64,000 nt of DNA from Chromobacterium haemolyticum. GTDB lineage: Bacteria; Pseudomonadota; Gammaproteobacteria; Burkholderiales; Chromobacteriaceae. Position numbers and translations under genes: made by a program. The notes below the pieces were generated by a model that was not told where the DNA came from, did no database searches, and saw only the letters and a list, made by a program, of their open reading frames with translations. The stretch is from contig NZ_MUKU01000005.1 of the NCBI RefSeq assembly GCF_002081825.1, positions 62,001 to 126,000 on the forward strand. Reading direction: 5' to 3'. This document shows positions 26,924 to 35,357 of this stretch, piece by piece (position 1 is the stretch's first letter; every line of letters starts with the position of its first letter).

Positions 26924-27886
26924 ATGGGCCTGATGCAAGACCTGGGGCTGGACAGCTCCAAACTGGCCGCCGAACTGGCGCAAGCGAAAGTCCTGGTGGT
27001 GGGCGATGTGATGCTGGACCGTTATTGGTTTGGCGACGCCACCCGAATTTCGCCGGAAGCGCCGGTGCCGGTGGCCAAGATCGAGCGCATTGAAGAGCGA
27101 GCCGGCGGCGCCGCCAACGTGGCGCGCAATATTGCGGGCTTGGGCGGCCAAGCCACCCTGTTGTCGGTGGTGGGCGACGACGAGGCGGCCTCGGCGCTGG
27201 AGCGTCTGCTGGCGGCGGACGGCATCGCCACCTCGCTGAAGCGCGATCCCAGCATCGCCACCACCATCAAGTTGCGCGTGGTGGCAAGGCAGCAACAGCT
27301 GATCCGCCTTGATTTCGAGGACGCGCCCAGTCACGAGATTCTGGCGGGCAAGCTGGAAGAGTACCAGCAGATCCTGACCAGCCACGATGTGGTGATTCTG
27401 TCAGACTACGGCAAGGGCGGCCTGACTCACGTCAGTAAGATGATTGAGCTGGCGCGCCAGGCCGGCAAACCGGTGTTGATCGACCCCAAGGGCGACGACT
27501 ACAGCAAATACGCAGGCGCCACGCTGCTGACGCCGAACCGCAGCGAATTCCGCCAGGTGGCCGGCCGCTGGGCGTCGGAGAGCGAGTTGACCGCCAAGGC
27601 GCAGGCCCTGCGCGCGGCCTTGTCGCTGGACGCCTTGCTGGTAACGCGCAGCGAGGAGGGCATGACCTTGTTCCGCGACGAGGGCGTGGTGCATCAGCCC
27701 ACCTTCGCGCGCGAGGTTTACGATGTGTCCGGCGCCGGCGACACCGTGATCGGCACGCTGGGCCTGGGGCTGGCCGCCGGCCAGCCGCTGCCGGTGGCGA
27801 TGAGTCTCGCCAACGCCGCCGCCGGCGTGGTGGTGGGTAAGCTGGGCACCGCGGTGTGCAGCCAGCGCGAACTTTTCGCCGTGTGA
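26924..27886 (+). CDS. hldA: D-glycero-beta-D-manno-heptose-7-phosphate kinase (monofunctional)
   Basis: A 320-residue PfkB/ribokinase-family kinase. The N-terminal part has VLVVGDVMLDRYWFGDATRI and EERAGGAANVARNIAGLGG. The C-terminal active-site motif is VSGAGDTVIGTLGLGLAAG with catalytic Asp. It makes heptose 1,7-bisphosphate for LPS core heptose. In E. coli this activity is fused to an adenylyltransferase in HldE (RfaE); here the protein stops after the kinase domain, so the adenylyltransferase must be encoded elsewhere. It follows ugd by 8 bases and shares the block with hldD, which catalyses the last step of the same pathway. Confidence 0.93.
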   Translation: MGLMQDLGLDSSKLAAELAQAKVLVVGDVMLDRYWFGDATRISPEAPVPVAKIERIEERAGGAANVARNIAGLGGQATLLSVVGDDEAASALERLLAADGIATSLKRDPSIATTIKLRVVARQQQLIRLDFEDAPSHEILAGKLEEYQQILTSHDVVILSDYGKGGLTHVSKMIELARQAGKPVLIDPKGDDYSKYAGATLLTPNRSEFRQVAGRWASESELTAKAQALRAALSLDALLVTRSEEGMTLFRDEGVVHQPTFAREVYDVSGAGDTVIGTLGLGLAAGQPLPVAMSLANAAAGVVVGKLGTAVCSQRELFAV

Positions 27887-27922
27887 TCCCGTCCAGTCAG
27901 GCTGGATCCTGAAGGAGAACAC

Positions 27923-28501
27923 ATGCAGCACTATACCGATGCCATCTTGGCGTTCTGGTTTGGCGGCGGCGACGACAGTTTCCTGTCGGTGCCGCGCAGC
28001 GCCTGGTTCAAGAAGGATGAAGTGTTCGACGGCATTATCCGCGAACGCTTCCTGGACGCGTGGCGACAGGCGCGCGCCGGGGAATTGCCGGCGGAGGCCG
28101 GCGACGCTCGCCGCGGTTTGGCCTGGCTGATTCTGACCGATCAATTCCCGCGCAATCTGTTCCGCGGCTCGGCCGAGGCCTTCGCCACCGACGGCCAGGC
28201 GCTGGCGCTGGCGCGCGAGATGGTGGCGCGCGGCCTCGACCGGCAACTGCCGCATCTCGCCCGCACCTTCGTCTATCTGCCGTTCGAGCACAGCGAGTCG
28301 CTGGCGGATCAGGACGAAGCCGTGCGCTTGTTTGAAACCATGGCCGAGGACGCGGCCATGGCGAGTTTTATCGATTACGCGCACCGCCACCGGGACGTGA
28401 TCGTCCGCTTCGGACGCTTCCCGCATCGCAACGCCGCGCTGGCCCGCACTAGCACGCCGGAAGAGCTAGCCTATCTAGCCGAGCCCGGCGCCGGTTTTTA
28501 A
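27923..28501 (+). CDS. DUF924 family protein
   Basis: A 192-residue alpha-helical protein with the hallmark sequences of DUF924: [13 protein letters not shown] at the N-terminus, [20 protein letters not shown] in the middle, [16 protein letters not shown] and [13 protein letters not shown] near the end. The family has a TPR-like fold and no established function. It lies between hldA and hldD, 36 bases after hldA, with GGAGA before the start, so it is probably carried in the LPS transcript. That position does not by itself imply a role in LPS synthesis. Confidence 0.88.
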   Translation: MQHYTDAILAFWFGGGDDSFLSVPRSAWFKKDEVFDGIIRERFLDAWRQARAGELPAEAGDARRGLAWLILTDQFPRNLFRGSAEAFATDGQALALAREMVARGLDRQLPHLARTFVYLPFEHSESLADQDEAVRLFETMAEDAAMASFIDYAHRHRDVIVRFGRFPHRNAALARTSTPEELAYLAEPGAGF

Positions 28502-28556
28502 ACGCGCAGCAATATTCTCGCGCCGTCGGCGATGGCCGGCGGCGGAAAGGCAAAAC

Positions 28557-29552
28557 ATGACTATCGTCGTCACCGGCGCCGCCGGTTTTATTGGTTCCAA
28601 CCTGGTCAAGGCGTTGAACGAGCGCGGCGTCACCGACATCATCGCCGTGGACAATCTGTCCAGCGGCGACAAGTTCCGCAATCTGGTGGATTGCGAAATC
28701 GCCCACTATATGGACAAGCACGACTTCCTGGCCTTGCTGCTGGAAGGCGAGTTCGAGGGCGAGCTGTCCGCCATCCTGCACCAGGGCGCGTGTTCCGACA
28801 CCATGAACCACGACGGCAAGTACATGATGGACAACAACTATCAGTACACGCTGGCCTTGTTCGACTACTGTCAGCACGAGGAAATCCAGTTCCTCTACGC
28901 CTCCAGCGCGGCCACTTACGGCAAGGGCACCGTGTTCAAGGAGGAGCGCCAGTACGAAGGCCCGCTCAATGTCTACGGTTACTCCAAATTTCTGTTCGAC
29001 CAAGTGCTGCGCCAACGCATGAAGGAAGGCTTGAGCGCGCAGGCGGTGGGTTTCCGTTATTTCAACGTCTACGGCCCGCGTGAGCAGCACAAGGGCCGCA
29101 TGGCCTCGGTGGCCTTCCACCATTTCAACCAGTACCGCGAGCATGGCAAGGTCAAGCTGTTCGGCGGCTGGGACGGTTGGGGCAATGGCATGCAGAGCCG
29201 CGATTTCGTGTCGGTGGAGGACGTGGCCAAGATCAACCTCTACTTCCTGGACCACCCGGAAAAGAGCGGCATCTTCAACCTGGGCTCCGGGCGCTCGCAG
29301 CCGTTCAACGACGTTGCCGTGGCCACCGTCAACGCCTGCCGTCGCCATGACGGCCAGCCGGCGCTGAGCCTGGACGAGATGGCGGCTCAGGGCATTGTCG
29401 AATACGTGGATTTTCCCGACGCGCTCAAGGGCAAGTATCAGAGCTTTACCCAGGCGGACATCGGCAAGCTGCGCAGCGCCGGCTACGACGCCGAACTGTT
29501 TAGCGTCGAGCAGGGCGTGGACCGTTATGTGGACTGGCTGATCAAGCAATGA
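28557..29552 (+). CDS. hldD: ADP-L-glycero-D-manno-heptose 6-epimerase
   Basis: A 331-residue short-chain dehydrogenase/epimerase with NADP-binding motif [10 protein letters not shown] (6-15) and the catalytic group S116/S117, Y140 and K144 in YGYSKF. It converts ADP-D-glycero-D-manno-heptose to the L-glycero form, the last step in making the heptose donor for LPS inner core. Length and sequence match RfaD/HldD closely. The stop codon overlaps the start of the following Nudix remnant (ATGA), so that gene was once translationally coupled to it. Confidence 0.95.
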   Translation: MTIVVTGAAGFIGSNLVKALNERGVTDIIAVDNLSSGDKFRNLVDCEIAHYMDKHDFLALLLEGEFEGELSAILHQGACSDTMNHDGKYMMDNNYQYTLALFDYCQHEEIQFLYASSAATYGKGTVFKEERQYEGPLNVYGYSKFLFDQVLRQRMKEGLSAQAVGFRYFNVYGPREQHKGRMASVAFHHFNQYREHGKVKLFGGWDGWGNGMQSRDFVSVEDVAKINLYFLDHPEKSGIFNLGSGRSQPFNDVAVATVNACRRHDGQPALSLDEMAAQGIVEYVDFPDALKGKYQSFTQADIGKLRSAGYDAELFSVEQGVDRYVDWLIKQ

Positions 29553-29830
29553 CGCTGCGGGTCCGGCAGGCGGCGCGGCTGTTGATGCTGGATCCGGCGG
29601 GCAGGGTGCTGTTATTCCCCTGCCCGCCGGCGAGACAGGTCGAATACGGGTCGCGCCGGGAGGCGAGATCGAGAACGGCGAAAGCCTGGCAGATGCTGTT
29701 CGCCGCGAAGGCCGGGAGGAGACCGGCTATCACATCGACGATCCCTGCCCGCTCTTGGTCGTTGGGGGGGGCAAGCGACTTGAGCGCGTCCGGCGCCTGG
29801 TATTTTCCGGAGTTGTTGCGGCAAGCTTGA
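29549..29830 (+). pseudogene. Nudix hydrolase remnant, frameshifted and shortened
   Basis: The frame opened by the ATG overlapping the hldD stop starts like a Nudix protein (RQAARLLMLDPAGRVLLF). It loses the family after about residue 30. A different frame from about 29641 then shows a textbook Nudix box: GGEIENGESLADAVRREGRE and ETG (G-x5-E-x7-REx2EExG). The frameshift therefore lies around 29610-29640. Downstream there is a G8 run at 29763-29770, after which the first frame ends in WYFPELLRQA. The total span is about 95 codons, short for a Nudix enzyme, so an internal deletion is also likely. The domain hydrolysed nucleoside-diphosphate-linked substrates when intact. Confidence 0.75.
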
Positions 29831-29900
29831 GCCGGGCCGCGTGTTGCCCGGTGCAAGACCGTTGTCGCCTAATTTGTTTTGATCGAGCTTAAATATATAA

Positions 29901-29940
29901 ACAGCCGCCTGTCATTTTTGACGGGCGGCTGTTTTGTTTT
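29901..29940 (+). terminator. Intrinsic terminator closing the LPS/Nudix transcript
   Basis: ACAGCCGCC-T-GTC pairs with GAC-G-GGCGGCTGT across an ATTTTT loop, followed by TTTGTTTT. It separates the hldD/Nudix unit from the unknown cluster. Confidence 0.88.
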
Positions 29941-30164
29941 GGGCGGCGGCTGGCAAGGTTTTGTTGATTTGGTTATTTTCAAGTCAATGATTTTGCTTAA
30001 ATTTTAATATTTTCATCACTAATGGATAAACCAAGAACAGCTTAGTTATAGACCAAAAATCCCGAGAATGACAAATAAATTAATTTTTGAGATGGCCGGA
30101 GCCGAGTGCTATCTAAAGAAGCAGGCCTGCTCGCCGAGAACGGATCACGGGCAGGCCGCGAGCT

Positions 30165-30260
30165 AAGAACCTGTTCAAAGCCCGGTGAGCCGCAGTAAGA
30201 CGAGGCGCGTTCATCGCCGGAGATTTCGCCAAACACAGCAGGCACGCGACAGGCTCTTAA
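30165..30260 (+). repeat. Degenerate copy of the dispersed repeat
   Basis: Left end AAGAACCTGTTCAAAGCCC and right end GCGACAGGCTCTTAAGG resemble the family termini. The interior is shortened and only partly recognisable (GTAAGACGAGGCG). It lies about 60 bases upstream of the first gene of the unknown cluster. Confidence 0.55.
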
Positions 30261-30319
30261 GGTTCCGATCAATCGCAAGCGCCGCATCGGCTGCCTTGCA
30301 TCGTAGAAAGTCGAAAACC

Positions 30320-31021
30320 ATGGGCGATCTCAAAGATCTCAAGGACGCTGAAACCAAGCTGCTGCTGACCGCAAACGATGGCTCCACCGTGACCATCCAT
30401 TTTGTCGGCGTGCCTGCGGCAACCGGCGCGATTGTCAATTACGTGACCAATACCGCCAACCAGCCGAAGAAATTCGGCAATCATATTTATGTATGGGAAA
30501 GCACCAGCAATATCGTGCCTTGGGCCAAGTCGCCGACGGGCGACACCGCCATCGACACCGACAGCTCCACCAGCACCCAATTCGTCGATTTCGCCTTTGA
30601 GGACAAGGGCTACATCCTGGGTTACGCCGTGGCCGCCACGCCCAACGCGGTGTGCTCCACCATTTATGTGCCGCAAGGCTCGCTGGATAGTCCGCAGGAC
30701 TGGCAGTACGCCAACAATTCGGTAAAAACGCTCTATGTCGGCACCAACCTGGTGCAGGCGCAATACCAAGTGCTGCAATCTTACGACGCGGTGAGCAATA
30801 AAAACTGGTTGGGGCTGTGGCAGGGTTCCACCGTGCCTTATAGCGGCGATCCGCTGAAGAAAGTCAGCGTCACCCAGGGCGGCGACAGCGGCAGCGTGAT
30901 TTTCAGCAACGTCAAACTGACCATCAATACCACCTATTCGATCGGCTACTTCATGGTGGATCAGGTGTCCGGCCGCACCTCGCTGGCCGCCACTTCCACC
31001 TTCACCGTCGGCAAGGCCTGA
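30320..31021 (+). CDS. Unknown beta-rich protein A of the four-gene cluster
   Basis: A 233-residue soluble protein that I cannot assign to a family. It has no signal peptide or membrane segment. Ser, Thr, Val, Tyr and Trp are abundant and spaced as in beta-sandwich domains. Two halves seem to repeat: IYVWESTSNIVPW (Trp59) with GYILGYAVAA...TIYVPQG, and LGLWQGSTVPYSGDP (Trp167) with YSIGYFMVDQ...TFTVG, 108 residues apart. It is closely similar along its whole length to the next gene product. The ATG at 30320 is used because both paralogues then align from about residue 13. Binding or structural roles are possible, but no catalytic motif is seen. Confidence 0.75.
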   Translation: MGDLKDLKDAETKLLLTANDGSTVTIHFVGVPAATGAIVNYVTNTANQPKKFGNHIYVWESTSNIVPWAKSPTGDTAIDTDSSTSTQFVDFAFEDKGYILGYAVAATPNAVCSTIYVPQGSLDSPQDWQYANNSVKTLYVGTNLVQAQYQVLQSYDAVSNKNWLGLWQGSTVPYSGDPLKKVSVTQGGDSGSVIFSNVKLTINTTYSIGYFMVDQVSGRTSLAATSTFTVGKA

Positions 31022-31114
31022 ACCGCCCGCGCTTGAAGCGGCCGGCGCGCGTGGGATGTCCGGAGCGCGCTGGCCGATGGCGGCTTTTCCCGATTAACCA
31101 CCGTTCAGGGCCCC

Positions 31115-31804
31115 ATGTCGAATTTGCTGCTGCTGAGCAATGACGGCGGCCGCCAGGTCTTCGTCACCGTGGTGGGCGTGCCGATGCCGGACGGCGTGCT
31201 GGCCAACTACATCACCAATACCGCCAATCAGCCGCAGACCTTCGACAACCGCTTGTACGCCTGGGAGAGCAGCGCGAATCAGGTGCCGTGGGACAAGGCG
31301 CCGGCCGGGCAGGCCGCTTTGCTGAGCGATAGTTCCACTTCCACCCGCGTGCTGAATTTTGATTACGAGCTCAAGGGCTATGTCATCGCCTACGCGGTGG
31401 CGGGCGCGCCGCAGGCGGTGTGTTCCAGCGTCTACTTGCCCGCCGGCGAGCAGGACAATCCGCAGGCCTGGACCTATGACAGCGTGTCGCTGCAGACGGT
31501 GTACGTGGACAGCAATGTATTGCAACTCAAGTACAAGGTGCTGACGGCTTATCAGCCGAAAGCCGCCGGCAACTGGGTGGGCATCTGGCAGGGCTCCACC
31601 GTGCCTTACAGCGGCGATCCTATCCGCAGCCTGCCGGTGCCGCGCGACGACGACTCCGGCTACCTGGCGATGGATGGCCTGAAACTGACTATCAACACCA
31701 GTTATGCGGTCGGCTATTTCATGCAGGCGCTGCCGCAGGGGCGTACCTCGCTGGCCGCGACGACGACGTTCACGATAGGCGCTTATCAAGGAGAAAAGAC
31801 ATGA
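31115..31804 (+). CDS. Unknown beta-rich protein B, paralogue of protein A
   Basis: A 229-residue protein of unknown function. By eye about half of its residues match protein A, including shared blocks NYxTNTANQP, WESxxNxVPW, DSSTST, IWQGSTVPYSGDP, LTINT and GRTSLAAT. It also shows the two-fold internal repeat. It lacks a signal peptide and membrane segments. It starts 94 bases after protein A and its stop overlaps the ATG of the 1180-residue gene by four bases (ATGA), showing translational coupling. The tandem pair suggests subunits or binding partners of the large proteins; this is inference from position only. Confidence 0.75.
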   Translation: MSNLLLLSNDGGRQVFVTVVGVPMPDGVLANYITNTANQPQTFDNRLYAWESSANQVPWDKAPAGQAALLSDSSTSTRVLNFDYELKGYVIAYAVAGAPQAVCSSVYLPAGEQDNPQAWTYDSVSLQTVYVDSNVLQLKYKVLTAYQPKAAGNWVGIWQGSTVPYSGDPIRSLPVPRDDDSGYLAMDGLKLTINTSYAVGYFMQALPQGRTSLAATTTFTIGAYQGEKT

Positions 31805-34800
31805 TCGCATTCGAGCGCCTGGCGGGTAGCCGGCTGTATATCGATCAGGCAAACCAGGACGGCGCCGGCTGGTGGGCCTGGCTGCTGGCCGCCGGCGCGC
31901 AGGCGCCGGCCGGCCCGGTGCCCTTGACGGAGGCGTTGGAGAATGCGGATTTGGCCGGCAGCTTTGTCTACTGCGCCGCCGCGCCGGATCTGAGCGGCGA
32001 CAAGGCCGCCGCCTTCGTCGCGGCGCTGGATGCGGTTTTGCTCACCATTATCGGCGGCCGCGCCTTGCTGTGGTTGCCGCGGGCTGAGCAGGCACCGGAG
32101 GCGAAGGAAAAGGGGTGGGTCTTGTCCTTCTCCGCTTCCGGTGGCGGCTGGCGCACCAGCAATGGACTGGACTTGAGCCTGACCGGCGGCGCCGGCATCG
32201 GCGTCGCCATCGCCTCCGGCGCGGCGCTGACCGTGGCCGAGTCCGGCGATGCGCTGACGCTGACCGGCCGCAGCTCGCCGGCGGCCACCTTGAGCGGCGG
32301 CATGGCGCCGGCTTTGTATCAGGACGATTACAGCGCCAGCCTGGCGTTTGCCGGCGCGGCGCTGGGTAGTTGGAGGTTTGGCTTCAAGACCGCACGCCTG
32401 GCTTTGGCGCGCAACTTCGCCTGCGGCTTCCAATTGCTGGTGCCCAATCCGGCGGCGAACCGCGCCGGCTCGGACCAGCCGGTGAAGGACTTGAGCGCTT
32501 ATCTGCCGCTGGTGAACGGCGGCGAGCCTAATCCCACCGACCTGTTCGCTTTCACCGCGCAATTCAACCCGGTCAATCCCAACAATGCCTTGCCGGCGAC
32601 GCCCACCGTATTTTGGTTCGCCGCCGGGGCCAGCCTGGATCTGGTGTCTTACTACCGCACCGTCTACGGCATGACGGTGGCTCTGCGTCCGGTGCTGGAC
32701 GCGGCGGCGGGGCGGCCGGCGGGCCTGGTGGTCAATCCCGGCTCCGGCAGGACGCCGCTGTACCTGGGTTACAGCTTTGCGCCGGTGGGGGATTTCGAGC
32801 TGAGGGTGGAGGGCGTGGACGACGGCCAGCCGCAGCAATTGCTGGCCGGCCTGTCCGGTTCGGAGAACATCGGCTTTGTCAGCGGCGGCGCGTATTTGCG
32901 CGCCAGCGGCGGGCAGCCGGCCTATGCGCCGGTTTTCCCCCTGGAGCCCAGCTCGCCGGTGGGGCCGCCATTGGACCCGTTGGCCTTGTTGCTGAATCGG
33001 GACTTCCGCACCTCATGGTGCACGGTGACGGCCAAGGGCGAGGGCGCCAGCGCTCACTACGCGGCCGCGCCCAAGGGCGCCGATCTGTTCGGCCTGCCGG
33101 ACGCCGCCAAAGCGGACGGCGGCGATCTGCTGCAACCCAAAGACCCCGGCTTGGCCTTGCCCAACAGCGGGGAACTGAGCTTCCCCTTGCTGCCGTTCGC
33201 GGCGTTTCGTTCCGGGGCCGGCGACCAGGACTTGCTGGCCGGCCAGATGGAGTTGCTGGAGAGCCAGATCGTCAGTCCCACTCGGCGCAATCGCATCAAC
33301 GCCGCCTCCGCCCAGGCGTCGCGCTCGGCGCGCGCCAGCCTGGGCCTGGACTTGGCGCGCAACGTCGCCGGCTATAACGCGGCCACGCCGGCAGGCTTCA
33401 TCGCCCGCGTCGCGGAGCGGGGCTGGAGCCGTCTGCTGTTGGCCCAGATCATGACGGGCGGGCAGCCGCAGTGGCAGCTGGGGTTTACCGCGCCGTCCAG
33501 CGCCTTGCAGGCGGCGTTTCAGACCGACAACCTGTTTCTGCCGGTGGCCAATCCCCTCCAGTTGGGCGTTGAGGCCAGCGGCGTGATGCCTGAGGATCCG
33601 CCGGCCAGCCCGTCGCGCTTCTACAACCAGCTGGAGATCGATCGCTGGCGCTTCAAGGCTGCGATGGGCAAGGGCAACCGCTACGGCGACTATCGCAATG
33701 TAATGGTGGTCAAGGGCGTGCCCGGCAGCCTGCTGGAGCTGGTGACCCGGCCGACGCAATGGACGCAGAAGAATCTGTTCGCCGCGCCGCTGGGGCCGGA
33801 TGGAATGCCGGACGCGTCGCAGTTGACCCCGCTGGCCGATTGGCTGAGCGCATACTTCGCCAGCGCGCTGAGCCAGCAGGACAACCCCTATTTCCAGAAC
33901 TTCTGCCGCATCATCCGGGATCCTAACTGGCAGGGTGTTTTGCTGCTGAGGGTGGATATTGAGAAAGTGCCGGCGGAGTTGCTGGGTTTGTTGGCGGGGG
34001 TGACTCAGCCAGAAGCCTTCGCCGCCCATCATATCGGCATCGAACTGAGCCAGATCGACGGCAAGACCGTGACCCAGACCGACTCCAGCTCTTTGTTCGG
34101 GCTGATCTACTACCTGGATCCGGACTACGAGGACGAGCCGCAGGCGCATGCGATTCCGCCGCAGGACGCGGACGCCACCTATGAATTCCGCCTGCTGACC
34201 TTGAAGGCTTTGTTTCAGAATACCGCGGTGCAGCGTTTTGAAAGCGTGGCCCAAGTGGTGCTGAATCAATTGTTCGGCAGCCGGGTGGACCGCATGGTCG
34301 AGGATCAGGGACAGGCCAATATCTACAACGCCGTGTTGCTGGAAGGCGGTTTCCAGACCAACGGCGGCGCGCCGGTGTACTCCTTGTCCTCCGCCCAGCC
34401 GGCCTTGTTCAAGCTGCGCAACAATGTGCTCACCAGTGTGGAGATCGCCACGGCGGCCTTGTCCACGCGTGACGAAGGCGCTGGCGGCAGCGCGGTGTCC
34501 TGGCTGAACATGTCCGGTTTCATGCAGTTCGCCGTGCTCAAGGACGAGGCGGGGGAACTGCCGCCTTTCGATCTGTTTTCCTTCGGCGCCGACGGTGATG
34601 AGCCCGTGGCCGGCCAAGGCTTGCGTTTCAGCGGCCTGGGCCTGCGCATCGCCTTCCCGCTGAGCGGTCCGGACAGCGGGCCCACCGTGATCGCCATGCT
34701 GGAAAACGAGCTGTCCTTCAATCCGGCGGCCAGCCGCTCGCGAGCGCAGGGTCTGTATCGCGATTTCCAGCTGGAATTGAACGGCCTCTTGTCCGGCGCG

Positions 34801-35343
34801 GCCGACAGCACGCCGGCGGCCAAGGGGTTTTTGGCGGTGGCGACCAGCTATGGCCTGCAAGGCGTGGCCGAACGCGCCTGGCACGGCCTGTCGCTGCGGG
34901 TCAACCTGGGCACCCTGGGCGCGCTGGCGTCCAAGGTCAATCTCAACACCACCTTGTTGCTGGCCTGGGCCGACGATAGCGGCGCGGCCGACGGCGACGC
35001 CGGTTACCAGGCTCATGTCGGCATGGCCCTGCCGGGCGCGGGGCCGGGCGGCGAGCTGTTCAGCCTGCAAACCGTGATCAAGCTGTCCATCGGCGCGATC
35101 CGGCTCTTGTACAACGCCGAGCAGAAAGGCTATCTCTTGCTGCTCAACGAGATCGCGCTCAAGTTCCTCGGCTTGCTGCGCATTCCGCCCAACGGCGCCA
35201 CCTCGTTCTTTCTGTTCGGCAACCCCGATGCGGAGACGCCCACCGGCCTGGGATGGTACGCGATTTACAATCAGGACCAACCGTCTCCCGCCGCCGCCCC
35301 CGATGCCGATCCGACGGCGCTTACCCACCTGTCTCAATCTTGA
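31801..35343 (+). CDS. Unknown 1180-residue protein of the four-gene cluster
   Basis: A large soluble protein with no signal peptide, membrane helix or catalytic motif that I recognise. Composition is rich in Gly, Ala, Leu, Ser and Asp. Many alternating hydrophobic/polar stretches (for example LRFSGLGLRIAF near residue 940, AIRLLYNAEQKGYLLLL and NEIALKFLGLLRIPPNG near 1100-1140) suggest long beta-sheets. Residues about 480-900 look more helical and mixed. The C-terminus (GWYAIYNQDQ then a Pro/Ala tail) is probably exposed. It is coupled to protein B by an ATGA overlap and followed 14 bases later by the 3898-residue gene. The similar alternating style in the middle of that next protein suggests that the two share a domain type. 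Confidence 0.8.
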   Translation: MIAFERLAGSRLYIDQANQDGAGWWAWLLAAGAQAPAGPVPLTEALENADLAGSFVYCAAAPDLSGDKAAAFVAALDAVLLTIIGGRALLWLPRAEQAPEAKEKGWVLSFSASGGGWRTSNGLDLSLTGGAGIGVAIASGAALTVAESGDALTLTGRSSPAATLSGGMAPALYQDDYSASLAFAGAALGSWRFGFKTARLALARNFACGFQLLVPNPAANRAGSDQPVKDLSAYLPLVNGGEPNPTDLFAFTAQFNPVNPNNALPATPTVFWFAAGASLDLVSYYRTVYGMTVALRPVLDAAAGRPAGLVVNPGSGRTPLYLGYSFAPVGDFELRVEGVDDGQPQQLLAGLSGSENIGFVSGGAYLRASGGQPAYAPVFPLEPSSPVGPPLDPLALLLNRDFRTSWCTVTAKGEGASAHYAAAPKGADLFGLPDAAKADGGDLLQPKDPGLALPNSGELSFPLLPFAAFRSGAGDQDLLAGQMELLESQIVSPTRRNRINAASAQASRSARASLGLDLARNVAGYNAATPAGFIARVAERGWSRLLLAQIMTGGQPQWQLGFTAPSSALQAAFQTDNLFLPVANPLQLGVEASGVMPEDPPASPSRFYNQLEIDRWRFKAAMGKGNRYGDYRNVMVVKGVPGSLLELVTRPTQWTQKNLFAAPLGPDGMPDASQLTPLADWLSAYFASALSQQDNPYFQNFCRIIRDPNWQGVLLLRVDIEKVPAELLGLLAGVTQPEAFAAHHIGIELSQIDGKTVTQTDSSSLFGLIYYLDPDYEDEPQAHAIPPQDADATYEFRLLTLKALFQNTAVQRFESVAQVVLNQLFGSRVDRMVEDQGQANIYNAVLLEGGFQTNGGAPVYSLSSAQPALFKLRNNVLTSVEIATAALSTRDEGAGGSAVSWLNMSGFMQFAVLKDEAGELPPFDLFSFGADGDEPVAGQGLRFSGLGLRIAFPLSGPDSGPTVIAMLENELSFNPAASRSRAQGLYRDFQLELNGLLSGAADSTPAAKGFLAVATSYGLQGVAERAWHGLSLRVNLGTLGALASKVNLNTTLLLAWADDSGAADGDAGYQAHVGMALPGAGPGGELFSLQTVIKLSIGAIRLLYNAEQKGYLLLLNEIALKFLGLLRIPPNGATSFFLFGNPDAETPTGLGWYAIYNQDQPSPAAAPDADPTALTHLSQS

Positions 35344-35357
35344 AGGACGGCGCGATC

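Larger units (their letters stand above)
29831..30319. other. AT-rich control region upstream of the unknown four-gene cluster
   Basis: About 490 bases with no gene. It contains the terminator at 29901, then a markedly AT-rich segment (about 29955-30100) in an otherwise GC-rich window, then a degenerate copy of the dispersed repeat (30165-30260). The AT-rich part contains several possible -35/-10 pairs, and it is the only evident promoter region for the cluster starting at 30320. Low GC here could also attract nucleoid-silencing proteins. Confidence 0.6.

Noticed and set aside
33013-35337. 774-codon minus-strand frame opposite the 1180-residue gene
   Set aside because: Because the plus-strand gene is itself of unknown function this was weighed seriously. 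The plus frame wins on start/stop coupling with its neighbours and protein-like composition, while the minus frame is Arg/Gln/His-rich.
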